Origin: CAZYJR01 sp964647905
Lineage (GTDB): Bacteria; Desulfobacterota; DSM-4660; Desulfatiglandales; HGW-15
DNA length: 64,000 bases
Assembly (NCBI GenBank): GCA_964647905.1
Contig: CAZYJR010000001.1
Location: 289,195-353,194 of the forward strand
Direction of reading: 5' to 3'
The notes below the pieces were generated by a model, which had not been told where the DNA came from, did not search any database, and was given only the letters and a program-made list of their open reading frames with translations. Every line of letters starts with the position of its first letter. Positions within the stretch are counted from its first letter, which is position 1. Shown one piece after another: positions 34,853-43,129 of this stretch. Position numbers and translations under genes: made by a program.

Positions 34853-35938
34853 CTAATGGCGCCCTCCGGCAAGACCTTGGCGGTGATACAGGGCTCTCAG
34901 CGCCTTGGCCACCTCGTCGGGCGTGGGGATGACGCCGCCCGGCCTCCCGTAGAAGTGGATGCGGGTCCTGCCTTCAAGGGCCAGGCGCACGTCTTCCAGC
35001 ATCTGGCCGGTCGACATCTCGAAGACCAGGAAGTGTCCCACCGAGCGGCTGAGCTCCACCAAGGCGGCATCAGGAAAAGGCCACAGGGTTACGGGCCTCA
35101 ATAGACCGACCCTGAGCCCCTCGCCGCGGAGGAGCTTTACCGCTCCCTTGGCGATCCTGGCTGCGGTGCCATAGGCGATTACCACCACAAGCGCGTCGCT
35201 GGTCATGAAGGTTTCGGCCCGGGGGATCTCTCGGGCTATGGTCGAATATTTCCGGTCCAGCTTCCAGTTGTGCTCTTCTTCCAGAGAGGTGTCCAAGAGC
35301 AGTGATTTGATGATACGGCTGGGCTGGCCGCTTGCGCCGTCAAGCTTCCACTCCTTTTCCGGCAGCCGGTTCGGGTCCAGTGGGTCGGGGAATTCCACCG
35401 GCTCCATCATCTGCCCCATCATGCCGTCCCCGAGAATCATCACCGGGGTCGTATAGCGGTCTGCATACTCAAAGGCCTTCCTGGTGAGATCCGCCAGCTC
35501 CTGCCCCGAGGCCGGCGCCAGTACTATGTGCCTGTAGTCTCCGTGCCCCCCGCCTCTGGTGGCCTGGAAGTAGTCCCCTTGAGCAGGGGCTATGTTTCCC
35601 AGACCCGGGCCGCCTCGCATGGTGTTCACCACCACCGCCGGGAGCTCCTGTGCCGCCAGATACGACATCCCCTCTTGTTTGAGGCTGATCCCGGGGCTGG
35701 AGGAGCTGGTCATGGCTCGGGCGCCTGCCATGGCCGCGCCGATCACCATGTTGATCGCGGCAAGCTCGCTCTCCGCCTGGATGAAAACGCCCCGGTCGGT
35801 ATCCGCCATTGCGGATGCCATGTACTCGGTAAGCTCATTCTGCGGGGTTATGGGGTACCCCGCGTAGAATCTGCAGCCGGCCCTGACCGCGGCTTCACCG
35901 ATCACGTGGCTGCCCCTCATCAACTGCTTATGACTCAC
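34853..35938 (-). CDS. korA: 2-oxoacid:ferredoxin oxidoreductase, alpha subunit
   Basis: Alpha subunit with AGYPITPQNELTEYM and ESELAAINMVIGAAMAGARAMTSSSSPGISL, diagnostic for Kor/Vor alpha chains. Length 361. The GTG start is preceded by GAGG at good spacing and lies inside the last codons of korD. The substrate may be 2-oxoglutarate or branched-chain 2-oxoacids; the ACT gene in the operon leans to amino-acid oxidation or synthesis. Confidence 0.93.
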   Translation of the reverse strand: MSHKQLMRGSHVIGEAAVRAGCRFYAGYPITPQNELTEYMASAMADTDRGVFIQAESELAAINMVIGAAMAGARAMTSSSSPGISLKQEGMSYLAAQELPAVVVNTMRGGPGLGNIAPAQGDYFQATRGGGHGDYRHIVLAPASGQELADLTRKAFEYADRYTTPVMILGDGMMGQMMEPVEFPDPLDPNRLPEKEWKLDGASGQPSRIIKSLLLDTSLEEEHNWKLDRKYSTIAREIPRAETFMTSDALVVVIAYGTAARIAKGAVKLLRGEGLRVGLLRPVTLWPFPDAALVELSRSVGHFLVFEMSTGQMLEDVRLALEGRTRIHFYGRPGGVIPTPDEVAKALRALYHRQGLAGGRH

Positions 35939-36158
35939 GATATACCTCAATAGCTATATCCGGGCAGACAAGCCCGCATTGAGTGCAGGCATTACATCTA
36001 TTATCTTCTGTTTGATCGAACTGAGCGGGATAGTACCCTCTTTGATTGAGTTTGGTGGAATATGAGATGTTTTTCTTGGGGCAGAAAGAAATGCAAAGAC
36101 CACAACCCTTGCATTTCTCTCTGTCTATTACTATATAACCTTTTCTTTTGCCAGCCAT
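35928..36158 (-). CDS. korD: 2-oxoacid oxidoreductase ferredoxin-like delta subunit
   Basis: Small 2[4Fe-4S] protein of 76 residues: CKGCGLCISFCP and CNACTQCGLVCP. It passes electrons from the TPP site to ferredoxin. First gene of the operon. The coding sequence is visibly richer in A and T than its neighbours, with many AAA, ATA and TAT codons. Confidence 0.93.
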   Translation of the reverse strand: MAGKRKGYIVIDREKCKGCGLCISFCPKKNISYSTKLNQRGYYPAQFDQTEDNRCNACTQCGLVCPDIAIEVYRES

Positions 36159-36262
36159 AGCTAAGTTTGTCCCGCCCAGTTTCCTTCTGAAGTCGAGTGC
36201 CTCAGAGGCCGCTTTTCCCGGTGCCGACCCACCGCCGGGCGAGGCCCGACAGGTGAAACACT

Positions 36263-36291
36263 CTACTATCCTTCAGCCGTGCATTTGTCAA
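36263..36291 (-). promoter_or_regulatory. Promoter of the kor operon
   Basis: On the minus strand TTGACA and TAGTAG are separated by 17 bases. It is back-to-back with the promoter for the NuoE-like operon, the two -35 boxes being 24 bases apart. Confidence 0.6.
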
Positions 36292-36315
36292 GCCCTCTGT
36301 GTTTGGAAAAACCTT

Positions 36316-36343
36316 TTGCATGCCCGGGCTATTCTGCTATACT
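36316..36343 (+). promoter_or_regulatory. Promoter of the NuoE-like/signalling operon
   Basis: TTGCAT and TATACT with a 16-base spacer, about 90 bases upstream of the NuoE-like start. It is divergent from the kor promoter. Confidence 0.6.
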
Positions 36344-36432
36344 TTCTAGGGTTTTTCCCCTCAGGCCCGTTTTGCCGGCAGGGAAGCAAGGCCGGCGGCG
36401 GCCGCGATATCTTGCCTAGGAGATCCGGTGCC

Positions 36433-36936
36433 ATGCAGAATGCAGCAAGGAGATTGGTGGAAGGCAACCCTGATCTGACTCCGGAAATGATGGGGAAGGT
36501 CGACCGGATAATTGATCGGTTCCGCGGGGTCCCCGGGTGCCTGATTCCGGTGCTGGAGGATTGTCAGGAGGCGGTGGGATATCTCCCCTTAGAGCTCCAG
36601 GACTATATCGGAGCGAAATTGAACATCCCCGGGAGTACCATCTACGGGGTGGTGACCTTCTACTCTTTCTTCTCCATGTTCCCCAAGGGCCGCCACACCG
36701 TCAAGGTCTGCCTGGGAACGGCTTGCTATGTCAGAGGAATAGCAGAGGTCCTGAACCGCCTGCAGAGCAGGTTCCAGATGGAGGTGGGCGGCACCACGGA
36801 GGACCGCCGGTTCTCCCTGGAGGTCGTTCGCTGCCTGGGGGCATGCGGGCTGGCCCCGGTAGTGGTGGTGGATGATGACACCCACGGAGGCGTGAGTCCT
36901 GACCGGATTCTCAAGATCCTCGAACGGTACGAGTAG
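36433..36936 (+). CDS. NuoE-like [2Fe-2S] subunit (HndA/HydC type)
   Basis: Thioredoxin-fold [2Fe-2S] protein of 167 residues. A helical N-terminus precedes TIYGVVTFYSFFSMFPKGRHTV, and the cluster cysteines are in CLGTACYVRG and CLGACGLAP. In bifurcating hydrogenases and NAD-dependent formate dehydrogenases it works with a NuoF-like subunit, here 4.4 kb downstream in the same operon. AGGAGATCC precedes the ATG. Confidence 0.93.
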   Translation: MQNAARRLVEGNPDLTPEMMGKVDRIIDRFRGVPGCLIPVLEDCQEAVGYLPLELQDYIGAKLNIPGSTIYGVVTFYSFFSMFPKGRHTVKVCLGTACYVRGIAEVLNRLQSRFQMEVGGTTEDRRFSLEVVRCLGACGLAPVVVVDDDTHGGVSPDRILKILERYE

Positions 36937-36950
36937 AAGGGCGACCGCGG

Positions 36951-37313
36951 ATGAAGCTCTCCGAACTGGTGGAGGTACTGGATGCAGAGATCGTGGTGGG
37001 CCACGAAAAGATCGACTTGACTTTCGAGTTCTGCACGGCCAGTGACCTGATGAGCGATGTGCTGAGGGGGCCCACATCTGGATCCATTCTAGTCACGGGC
37101 CTGAACAATACCCAGGTTCTCAGGGCCGCGGTGATCAGCAACGTCGTCGCCATCGTCCTGGTCAGGAGAAAGCGCCCGAACGAGGACCTGGTGGAGCGCG
37201 CCCGCGAGCACGAGGTCCCGCTGATTCGGACTCCTTTCACCATGTTCACGACTTGCGGGAAGCTCTTTCAGCGAGGGTTGAGGGGCGTGGACGAACTGGT
37301 CTATCGGGACTAG
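36951..37313 (+). CDS. DRTGG-domain protein, first copy
   Basis: 120 residues with the fold pattern of DRTGG domains (SDVLRGPTSGSILVTGLNNTQVLRAA, AIVLVRRKRPNEDLVERARE, PLIRTPFTMFTTCGKLFQ). Such domains occur in HPr-kinase-like and phosphotransacetylase proteins and as stand-alone partners of [FeFe]-hydrogenase genes. No catalytic residues are apparent. A related but distinct copy lies 1.8 kb downstream. Confidence 0.75.
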   Translation: MKLSELVEVLDAEIVVGHEKIDLTFEFCTASDLMSDVLRGPTSGSILVTGLNNTQVLRAAVISNVVAIVLVRRKRPNEDLVERAREHEVPLIRTPFTMFTTCGKLFQRGLRGVDELVYRD

Positions 37314-37365
37314 GGCCCGTTGGACAGCCTCCCGCGTAGGCCGGTTCCCCACCGGGGTGCCGGAC

Positions 37366-37797
37366 ATGTCACTCTTGGAGAGACGTTTCACCATCAAGGC
37401 GAACGATTTCGTGAGGGCAGGGGACGTCTCTCTCGCGGTCCAGGCGGCCCTCAAGCAAATCGGTTTCCCCGCCGCACTGGTACGCCGGGTCTCCATCTGC
37501 GCCTACGAGGCGGAAATGAATGTGGTCATGCACGGGGGGGACGGCGAGATGCTCCTCAAGGTCGACCCGGAGCTGATCGTCTTGGATTGCCGTGACCGGG
37601 GACAGGGCATCGAGGACATAGAGCTGGCCTTTCGGCCCGGCTATTCAACGGCCAGGCCCGAACACCAGGAGATGGGTTTCGGCGCCGGGATGGGGCTGCC
37701 CAACATCAAGAAGAACGCGGATTCCCTGAGGGTGGACTCGGAAAAGAGAAAAGGGACCCGCCTGGAGATGGCGTTCGAGGTAGGGGGGTTGGAATGA
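37366..37797 (+). CDS. Anti-sigma-factor-type serine kinase/ATPase
   Basis: GHKL ATPase of the RsbW/SpoIIAB kind (HATPase_c_2): N-box AYEAEMNVVMHGG, G1 box DRGQGIED and G2 box GFGAGMGLPNIKK. No phosphoacceptor histidine domain is present, so it is not a histidine kinase. RsbW-like proteins phosphorylate an antagonist or sequester a sigma factor; neither partner is in the window. The ATG after GGGG was chosen over a GTG three codons upstream. It overlaps the next gene as ATGA. Confidence 0.82.
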   Translation: MSLLERRFTIKANDFVRAGDVSLAVQAALKQIGFPAALVRRVSICAYEAEMNVVMHGGDGEMLLKVDPELIVLDCRDRGQGIEDIELAFRPGYSTARPEHQEMGFGAGMGLPNIKKNADSLRVDSEKRKGTRLEMAFEVGGLE

Positions 37798-39068
37798 GAA
37801 ACGGCGAGTCTGACTCCCTCCCTGTCCATTACGTGGAGGTCGATCAAGACCTTTGCAACGGCTGCGTCCTATGCATGAAGGCATGCCCCATGAGGGCGAT
37901 CCGGGTGAGGGACGGCGTGGCTCGGATCGAAGGGGTGTGCATCGACTGCATGGAGTGCTCGCGGGTATGCCCCAGGGGGGCGATCCGCGGTGTGAGCACG
38001 ACCGATCTGGAACTGGATAACCGCGAGGAGTACGTGGTTTGCCCATCCACCGTGCTCTACAGCCAGTTCGGCGAGGATTATCTTCCCAATGACGTGCTTC
38101 TCGGGTTGCGCAAGATGGGCTTCCGCTACGTACACGATCAGTCCTATACTTGCGAGATATACGATTTCGCCACCGAGCTCTACATTCAGGAGCTGCGAAA
38201 GAGGGCTCCGGATTCCTTCCCCTTGATATCCAGGGTGTGCCCGGCCGTAGTCCAGCTGATCGCCTACAGGTTCCCTTCGTTGATGTCCCATGTCTCCCCT
38301 CTCGCCACCCCGAGGGAGATAGTCTCGCGCGAGACCAAGCGCCGCCTCTCGACGAAGCACGGGTGCCCCGAGGAAGAGATAAAGGTCCTCCACATAACAC
38401 CTTGTCCTGCCATAATGGTAAGAGAGAACGCCAGGGGGGGGCAGGATCTGGCAATAGGCATACACACGATCTATGATGAGCTCCAGAAGGCTGTCCGGGA
38501 GGTCGAAGAGGACAAAGTGCTCCACTATTCCGGCGGCATAGGCCTAGGGTGGGGCATATCCGGAGGTGAGATAGCAGGGGTCAATGCAAAGTGTATAGCA
38601 GTATCAGGCGTTTATGAGACGATTCGCTACTTGGAAAAGGTGGAAATGGGGCTCCTGACCCATATCAAGCTCTTGGAATGCAGGATATGCAACGAAGGGT
38701 GCGTGGGCGGGCCTTTCGCAGTCGCGGATCGCTACCAGACCAAGCAATTGGTTCAGAAGTTCGTGCGCATGTTCGGGGTGGAGCGCCGGATAAAACAGAA
38801 CTATGTACTCAAGCTATACAGGGAAGGTTGGTTCGAGTCGGGGGAGGAGCCGGCGGCGGCTCCGCAAAAGGCGCCGCCGGAAAACCTATACCAGAGGATA
38901 GAGCGGCAGAGGCAGGTCGAGGCGGTTCTCAAGCTCCTCCCCGAGAGGCACTGCGGAGTTTGCGGATCCCCGGACTGCCGCACTTTTGCGGAAGACGTGG
39001 TGGCAGGCAGGGCGGAGCTTGGAAACTGCCTGTATCGCCGGGAGCAAAAAAACAACGGGGAGGGCTAA
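37794..39068 (+). CDS. [FeFe]-hydrogenase-like sensor with degenerate H-cluster motifs
   Basis: Starts with two [4Fe-4S] sites (CNGCVLCMKACP, CIDCMECSRVCP), continues with the hydrogenase large-subunit domain and ends in a four-cysteine Fe-S domain (CGVCGSPDCRTF...C). The three H-cluster signatures are altered: SRVCPAV for TSCCPAW, ITPCPAIMVRE for MPCxxKxxE, LECRICNEGCVGG for ExMACxGGCxxGGG. The four cluster-binding cysteines appear kept. The proton-relay cysteine and the lysine that contacts a cyanide are lost. This is the pattern of sensory (HydS-like) rather than catalytic enzymes. Confidence 0.82.
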   Translation: MRNGESDSLPVHYVEVDQDLCNGCVLCMKACPMRAIRVRDGVARIEGVCIDCMECSRVCPRGAIRGVSTTDLELDNREEYVVCPSTVLYSQFGEDYLPNDVLLGLRKMGFRYVHDQSYTCEIYDFATELYIQELRKRAPDSFPLISRVCPAVVQLIAYRFPSLMSHVSPLATPREIVSRETKRRLSTKHGCPEEEIKVLHITPCPAIMVRENARGGQDLAIGIHTIYDELQKAVREVEEDKVLHYSGGIGLGWGISGGEIAGVNAKCIAVSGVYETIRYLEKVEMGLLTHIKLLECRICNEGCVGGPFAVADRYQTKQLVQKFVRMFGVERRIKQNYVLKLYREGWFESGEEPAAAPQKAPPENLYQRIERQRQVEAVLKLLPERHCGVCGSPDCRTFAEDVVAGRAELGNCLYRREQKNNGEG

Positions 39069-39069
39069 G

Positions 39070-39417
39070 GTGAGAGTCAGGGAGGTGGCTGAGAGGCTCG
39101 GGCTGGAAACAACGGCCGGTGAAAGGGGCCTGGACAAGGAAGTAATAGGGGGGTACTGCGGGGATCTCCTGAGCGACGTCATGGCCAACGCCCGGGAAGG
39201 GGACCTTTGGCTTACCATTCAGTCCCACAAGAACATAGTCGGGGTGGCTGTGCTCAGAGATATCGCCGCCGTCCTCCTGATGAACGGCAGGCAGCCCGAA
39301 GAGGACACCAGGGCCAAGGCGGATGAACAAGGGATCCCGATACTGGTGTGCCCGCAGCCTGCCTTTGAGACGGCGGGGCTTCTCTATCAGATGGGCGTGC
39401 GCAGGTCGGGGGGATGA
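39070..39417 (+). CDS. DRTGG-domain protein, second copy
   Basis: 115 residues similar in plan to the first copy (VREVAERLGLE, SDVMANAREGDLWLTIQSHKNIVGVA, DIAAVLLMNGRQPEEDT, IPILVCPQPAFETAGLLYQ). The GTG start follows GGGGAGGG and lies just after the hydrogenase-like gene. Its end overlaps the PHP gene as ATGA. Its role is unknown, but the pair brackets the sensor and the ATPase. Confidence 0.72.
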   Translation: MRVREVAERLGLETTAGERGLDKEVIGGYCGDLLSDVMANAREGDLWLTIQSHKNIVGVAVLRDIAAVLLMNGRQPEEDTRAKADEQGIPILVCPQPAFETAGLLYQMGVRRSGG

Positions 39418-40214
39418 GGGGTTTCCGGGCGGACCTCCATGTGCATTCATGCCTCTCCCCGTGCGCAGAGCTGGAAATGAGCCCCAGGGCCATCGTGGAT
39501 GCAAGCCTCAGGCGCGGCTTGGACCTCATAGCCCTCTGCGACCACAACTCGGCGGAGAACGCCGGCGCGGTGCTGAGGGCCGGCGCGGCGGCCGGATTGA
39601 ACGTGTTGCCCGGGCTGGAGATAAACTCCGTAGAAGAAATCCATGTGCTGGCTGTTTTCGATACCGAAGAGCAGGCCTTGGCCATGCAGGAGCTGGTATA
39701 CGGGGTGCTCAGCGGATCCAACCGCCCTGAGATCTTCGGTGATCAGGTGGTGGCCAACGAGTTCGACGAGGTGGAGGGGTTCAATGACCGGCTCCTGATC
39801 GGGGCCGCCGGGATGAGCGTCGGAGAAGTGGCCCGCCAGATCCATCGCCTGGGCGGGTTGAGCATCGCCTCACATGTCGACCGGCCCAGCTACAGCCTGC
39901 TGGGCCAGTTGGGGTATGTACCCGAAGAACTGGACTTGGATGCCCTGGAGCTCTCCCCGCGCACCGACCCGGAGGCCTTTCAAAGGGACTTCCCGGACAT
40001 CGGCCTGCGGGGGCTCCCACTGGTGGCCTCATCCGACGCCCATACCCTCCGGGACCTGGGCATCGCCTGGACTTATTTCGAGATTGAGGCGGCCGAGGTG
40101 GGGGAGCTGAGACGGGCCTTTAGGGGAGCGGGGGGAGGAGACTTGAAATTCGGGGAGGAAAGGGTTAGACAGGGGCCGTCCTGCGCTGATCGCGGGGCGG
40201 ATAACAGGGGGTGA
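39414..40214 (+). CDS. PHP-domain metal-dependent phosphoesterase
   Basis: Polymerase-and-histidinol-phosphatase fold of 266 residues. Metal ligands can be read in DLHVHSCLSPC, CDHNSAEN, PGLEINS, ASHVDRPS and SSDAHTL. Homologues act as phosphatases on small molecules or proteins. Within this operon it could reverse a phosphorylation by the ATPases, which is inference. The stop overlaps the next GTG. Confidence 0.85.
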   Translation: MRGFRADLHVHSCLSPCAELEMSPRAIVDASLRRGLDLIALCDHNSAENAGAVLRAGAAAGLNVLPGLEINSVEEIHVLAVFDTEEQALAMQELVYGVLSGSNRPEIFGDQVVANEFDEVEGFNDRLLIGAAGMSVGEVARQIHRLGGLSIASHVDRPSYSLLGQLGYVPEELDLDALELSPRTDPEAFQRDFPDIGLRGLPLVASSDAHTLRDLGIAWTYFEIEAAEVGELRRAFRGAGGGDLKFGEERVRQGPSCADRGADNRG

Positions 40215-40756
40215 CGGCACTGCGGGATCTTTCGATGCATATCATGGACATAGCGGAGAACGGACTGGACGCAGGGGCCGGCCTGATCAAGATCTTCATC
40301 AGGGAAGACAGCGGGGCGAACCTCCTGGAGATCAAGATAGCCGACAACGGGCGGGGAATCCCTGAGGATTTGGTCTCCAGGGTCGATGACCCTTTTTTCA
40401 CCACCAGAAAGGCCCGCCCGGTCGGCTTGGGTATGGGGCTCCTGAAGGAGGCCAGCCGGCGCTGCGAGGGCGAGTTCCATGTGCGCTCCAGGGTGGGGGA
40501 AGGAACAGAGGTCACGGCCGCTTTCAAGTTGGATCACATAGATCTCCCGCCGCGCGGGGACTTGGGCGGGGCCTTGACCGCCCTGATAGCGGGGAACTCG
40601 GAAGCGGACTTCGTGTACGTCCACCGGGTGAACGGAGACAGCATCGAGCTGGACACGCGGGAGATGAGGCGGGAGCTGGGGGATATACCCATCAGCAACC
40701 CCGAGGTGCTCCGCCAGATCTCGCAGAGTATCCGCCGATTCACAAGCGGGCTTTGA
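40211..40756 (+). CDS. GHKL ATPase domain protein
   Basis: Stand-alone histidine-kinase-type ATPase of 181 residues: N-box DIAENGLDAGA, G1 box DNGRGIPEDL, F-box DPFFTT and G2 box GLGMGLLKEA. It has no HisKA and no sensor region. The C-terminal 70 residues are an additional small domain of unknown type. The GTG start overlaps the PHP stop. It may act together with the anti-sigma-type ATPase upstream. Confidence 0.8.
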   Translation: MTALRDLSMHIMDIAENGLDAGAGLIKIFIREDSGANLLEIKIADNGRGIPEDLVSRVDDPFFTTRKARPVGLGMGLLKEASRRCEGEFHVRSRVGEGTEVTAAFKLDHIDLPPRGDLGGALTALIAGNSEADFVYVHRVNGDSIELDTREMRRELGDIPISNPEVLRQISQSIRRFTSGL

Positions 40757-40781
40757 GGCTCGGGGCCGGGGAGAGAAAGCC

Positions 40782-41153
40782 ATGGCTAAGTTGACTATTG
40801 AGGACCTCAAGAAGATTAAGGAGCGGACAAAGAAGGACACCTCTCTCAGGGACGGGGAAGCTACGGTCAAGATCACGGTGCATATGGGCACCTGCGGAAT
40901 CGCGGCCGGGGCGCGCGAGGTAATGGACAGCCTGTTGGAGGATTTGGCCGAGAGCGGGCGGAGCGACATTCGTGTGGTCAACTCGGGCTGCATGGGGATG
41001 TGCAGCAGCGAGCCCAATGTAACCGTGGAGATCAAGGGGCAAGAGCCGTTGATCTACCAGCACATGGACCGCAACAAGATGAGGCAGGTCTTCAGGCGGC
41101 ACGTCTTGCGCGGCGAGGTCCAAAGCGATTTCGCCCTTGCCAGGATGCAGTGA
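40782..41153 (+). CDS. HndB-like thioredoxin-fold ferredoxin
   Basis: 123 residues with the thioredoxin-like [2Fe-2S] fold (VHMGTCGIAAGAREVM, NSGCMGMCSSEPNVTVE). Only three cysteines are visible (38, 70 and 74), where a full cluster site needs four; His34 lies near the missing position. HndB proteins accompany NuoE and NuoF in NADP-reducing [FeFe]-hydrogenases. It lies 126 bases before the NuoF-like gene. Confidence 0.85.
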   Translation: MAKLTIEDLKKIKERTKKDTSLRDGEATVKITVHMGTCGIAAGAREVMDSLLEDLAESGRSDIRVVNSGCMGMCSSEPNVTVEIKGQEPLIYQHMDRNKMRQVFRRHVLRGEVQSDFALARMQ

Positions 41154-41279
41154 GGCCCGGACCTCTGGGCGGATTGTGGAGTGCGGTCCTCCGGCCGGCA
41201 AGACCCGGCGGCCCGGGCTTGATCTCCGGGGGAATCCGGAGCCGCAGTTTACAGAGACGAGTACCAGCGAGGAATCCAA

Positions 41280-43067
41280 ATGAGTGCGTACAGGACGGAA
41301 GTGCTTCTGTGTGGTGGAACAGGATGCCGCGCCGCGGGGGCCGAAGAGGTGCGATCGGCATTGGAAAGAGAGCTCTCCAGACACGGCCTCGACAGGGAGG
41401 TCAGAATCGTGGAGACGGGCTGCAACGGGTTTTGCGCCCAGGGTCCGGTTGCTCTGGTCCAACCCGAGGGGATCTTCTATCAGAAGCTCGAGGCCCGTGA
41501 TATCCCCTTCCTGGTGGAAGAGCATTTCCTGAAGGGGCGGCCGGTCAAGAAATTCTTCTATCAGGGACCGGCGGATGCCGAGAGCATCCCGGTAATGGAG
41601 GATATCCCGTTCTATGCCCGGCAGCAATTGATAGTGCTTCGAAACAGGGGGGCGATAGATCCGGAGAAGATCGAGGAGTACATCGCCCGGGACGGCTATC
41701 TTGGGGCGGGAAAGGCCCTCCTGGAGATGACACCGGATGAGATCATAGAAGAGACCAAGAAGTCCGGGCTTAGAGGGCGTGGCGGTGCTGGGTTCCCCAC
41801 CGGGTTGAAGTGGGAGTTTGCGAGCAAGGCAAAAGGGGATGAGAAGTACGTATTGTGCAACGCGGACGAGGGGGACCCGGGGGCCTTCATGGATAGAAGC
41901 GTACTGGAGGCGGACCCCCATGCGGTGCTCGAGGGAATGCTCATAGCCGCCAAGGCCGTGGGTGCGGCCAAGGGCTACATATACTGCAGGGCCGAGTATC
42001 CGCTGGCCCTCAGACGCTTGGACGTCGCCATCCGCCAGGCCAGGGATTACGGCCTGCTTGGCGAGGACATACTTGGGAGCGGCTTCGGCTTCGACTTGGA
42101 GGTCTACCGGGGGGCGGGCGCCTTTGTGTGCGGGGAGGAGACCGCCTTGATGCACTCGATCGAGGGCAGGCGCGGAATGCCCAGGCCGCGGCCTCCGTTC
42201 CCGGCCAATCAGGGATTGTGGGGCAGGCCCACGGTCCTGAACAACGTTGAGACCTATGCCAATGTCCCGCAGATCATCTACAACGGAGGGGATTGGTACG
42301 CAGGGATAGGAACGGAAAAGAGCAAAGGAACCAAAGTATTCGCACTCACCGGGGCGGTTAGGAACATCGGCCTGGTGGAGGTTCCCATGGGCGCGCCGTT
42401 GCGGGCCATAATCTACGATATCGGCGGAGGAATAGCCAAGAAGCGGAAGTTCAAGGCGGTCCAACTGGGAGGGCCTTCGGGCGGATGCGTACCAGAGACA
42501 TACCTGGACACCCCGGTGGACTACGAGTCCATCGTCGAGGTGGGGGCGATCATGGGCTCGGGCGGCATGATCGTCATGGACGACAAGAGCTGCATGGTGG
42601 ACATGGCCCGCTTTTTCATGGACTTCATCCAGGACGAGTCCTGCGGCAAGTGCACCCCGTGCAGGGAGGGTACCCGCAGGATGCTGGAAATCCTTAACAA
42701 GATTACCAGCGGCAAGGGCGGGCCGGGGGATCTGGAGCTCCTCGAGGAGCTGAGCGCCATGATACAGGGTTCGGCCCTTTGCGGGCTGGGACAGACAGGC
42801 CCCAATCCGGTGCTCTCAACGCTCAAGTATTTCCGGGAGGAATACGAGGCGCACGTCCTGGACAACCGCTGTCCCGCCAAGCGCTGTCCCGCCCTAATCG
42901 ATTTCGTGGTGGATCGCGACCGCTGCAAGAAGTGCGGGGTGTGTTTCGAGAATTGCCCGGCAGGGGCGATTGAGTGGAGGAAGAAGGAGACCGCCTACAT
43001 CGACCGGAGCAAGTGCATCAAGTGCATGAGCTGCATTATCAACTGTCCGTTTGATGCCATCGACTAG
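41280..43067 (+). CDS. NuoF-like NADH/FMN subunit (HndC/HydB type)
   Basis: 595 residues. An N-terminal [2Fe-2S] thioredoxin-like domain (CGGTGC, GCNGFC) precedes the NuoF core with the NADH/FMN loops (GLRGRGGAGFPTGLKW, CNADEGDPGAFMD) and the [4Fe-4S] motif SCGKCTPCREGTRR. Two more [4Fe-4S] sites lie at the C-terminus (CKKCGVCFENCP, CIKCMSCIINCP). This layout is that of bifurcating hydrogenase and formate dehydrogenase flavin subunits. The site where pyridine nucleotide meets flavin is here. No catalytic HydA follows. Confidence 0.95.
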   Translation: MSAYRTEVLLCGGTGCRAAGAEEVRSALERELSRHGLDREVRIVETGCNGFCAQGPVALVQPEGIFYQKLEARDIPFLVEEHFLKGRPVKKFFYQGPADAESIPVMEDIPFYARQQLIVLRNRGAIDPEKIEEYIARDGYLGAGKALLEMTPDEIIEETKKSGLRGRGGAGFPTGLKWEFASKAKGDEKYVLCNADEGDPGAFMDRSVLEADPHAVLEGMLIAAKAVGAAKGYIYCRAEYPLALRRLDVAIRQARDYGLLGEDILGSGFGFDLEVYRGAGAFVCGEETALMHSIEGRRGMPRPRPPFPANQGLWGRPTVLNNVETYANVPQIIYNGGDWYAGIGTEKSKGTKVFALTGAVRNIGLVEVPMGAPLRAIIYDIGGGIAKKRKFKAVQLGGPSGGCVPETYLDTPVDYESIVEVGAIMGSGGMIVMDDKSCMVDMARFFMDFIQDESCGKCTPCREGTRRMLEILNKITSGKGGPGDLELLEELSAMIQGSALCGLGQTGPNPVLSTLKYFREEYEAHVLDNRCPAKRCPALIDFVVDRDRCKKCGVCFENCPAGAIEWRKKETAYIDRSKCIKCMSCIINCPFDAID

Positions 43068-43129
43068 TTTCCTTTAGCCGCGGCCACCTTGCGGGGGAGG
43101 CGTTTCAGGCCGGGGGCAACAAAACTGCC

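Noticed and set aside
37366..37797. Histidine kinase assignment for the small ATPase
   Set aside because: No phosphoacceptor domain; the boxes match the RsbW/SpoIIAB type.
40740..42464. Long minus-strand frame opposite the HndB and NuoF-like genes
   Set aside because: Lies antisense to clear iron-sulfur and flavin motifs; composition is that of a shadow.
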